Made by a program: the position numbers and the translations under genes
The notes under the pieces: model-generated
Database searches by the model: none
Told to the model about the DNA's origin: nothing
Seen by the model: the letters and a program-made list of their open reading frames with translations, nothing else
Assembly (NCBI GenBank): GCA_002340765.1
Contig: DDMS01000019.1
Location: forward strand, 44,285 to 49,763
Reading direction: 5' to 3'
DNA from: Flavobacteriaceae bacterium UBA2540
GTDB taxonomy: Bacteria > Bacteroidota > Bacteroidia > Flavobacteriales > Flavobacteriaceae
DNA length: 5,479 nucleotides
In this document: positions 5,468 to 5,479 of the stretch, in pieces
Layout of the letters: every line of letters starts with the position of its first letter
Position numbering within the stretch: position 1 is the stretch's first letter

Positions 5468-5479
5468 AGATCGGAAGAG
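5468..5479. other. Illumina adapter-like sequence at the contig end (probable artefact)
   Basis: The last 12 bases, AGATCGGAAGAG, are identical to the beginning of the standard Illumina read-through adapter. They are much richer in G than the surrounding AT-rich DNA and sit exactly at the end of the window. They are best treated as untrimmed adapter and not as genome. Confidence 0.9.

Overview
The window looks like the end of a draft-genome contig from a member of the Bacteroidota, most probably a Flavobacterium-like member of the Flavobacteriaceae. The DNA is very AT-rich. The best promoter matches the Bacteroidota consensus (TTTG ... TAnnTTTG), starts are preceded by A-rich leaders rather than Shine-Dalgarno sites, and every recognisable protein has a flavobacterial flavour. 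This taxonomic call is inferred from sequence style, not from a database search. The last 12 bases match the start of the common Illumina adapter, so they are probably not genomic.

Layout. (1) Bases 1-613, minus strand: the N-terminal 204 codons of a secreted S1/P1-type zinc nuclease, cut by the window edge. (2) Bases 614-752: a divergent intergenic region with a good promoter for the rightward genes and a perfect 12-bp tandem repeat that overlaps its -33 element. (3) Bases 753-3469, plus strand: a tight five-gene run, probably an operon. It encodes an SPFH/band-7 membrane protein, a 52-aa DUF4177-like protein, a two-helix membrane protein with a C-terminal beta-rich domain, an exported alpha/beta hydrolase, and a 51-aa Arc-type ribbon-helix-helix DNA-binding protein. 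Only the first gap (114 bp, rich in short tandem repeats) is more than 20 bp; the third and fourth genes overlap by 8 bp. (4) Bases about 3482-4070: a decayed, 5'-truncated IS982-family transposase with in-frame stops, at least two frameshifts and an apparent loss of the first catalytic Asp. (5) Bases 4130-5233, minus strand: a polytopic membrane protein of the HGSNAT/DUF1624 acyltransferase-like type, apparently starting at TTG. (6) Bases 5234-5479: AT-rich noncoding DNA that ends in a start codon followed by four codons' worth of sequence and then the adapter.

How the genes may work together. The SPFH protein is expected to form an oligomeric scaffold in the inner membrane. The two-helix protein would share that membrane, and the hydrolase would act outside it. 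The ribbon-helix-helix protein at the operon end is a natural candidate autoregulator, and the tandem repeat at the promoter is a candidate operator. That regulatory loop is an inference and is the most interesting hypothesis here. The nuclease and the acyltransferase-like protein show no evident functional link to this operon.
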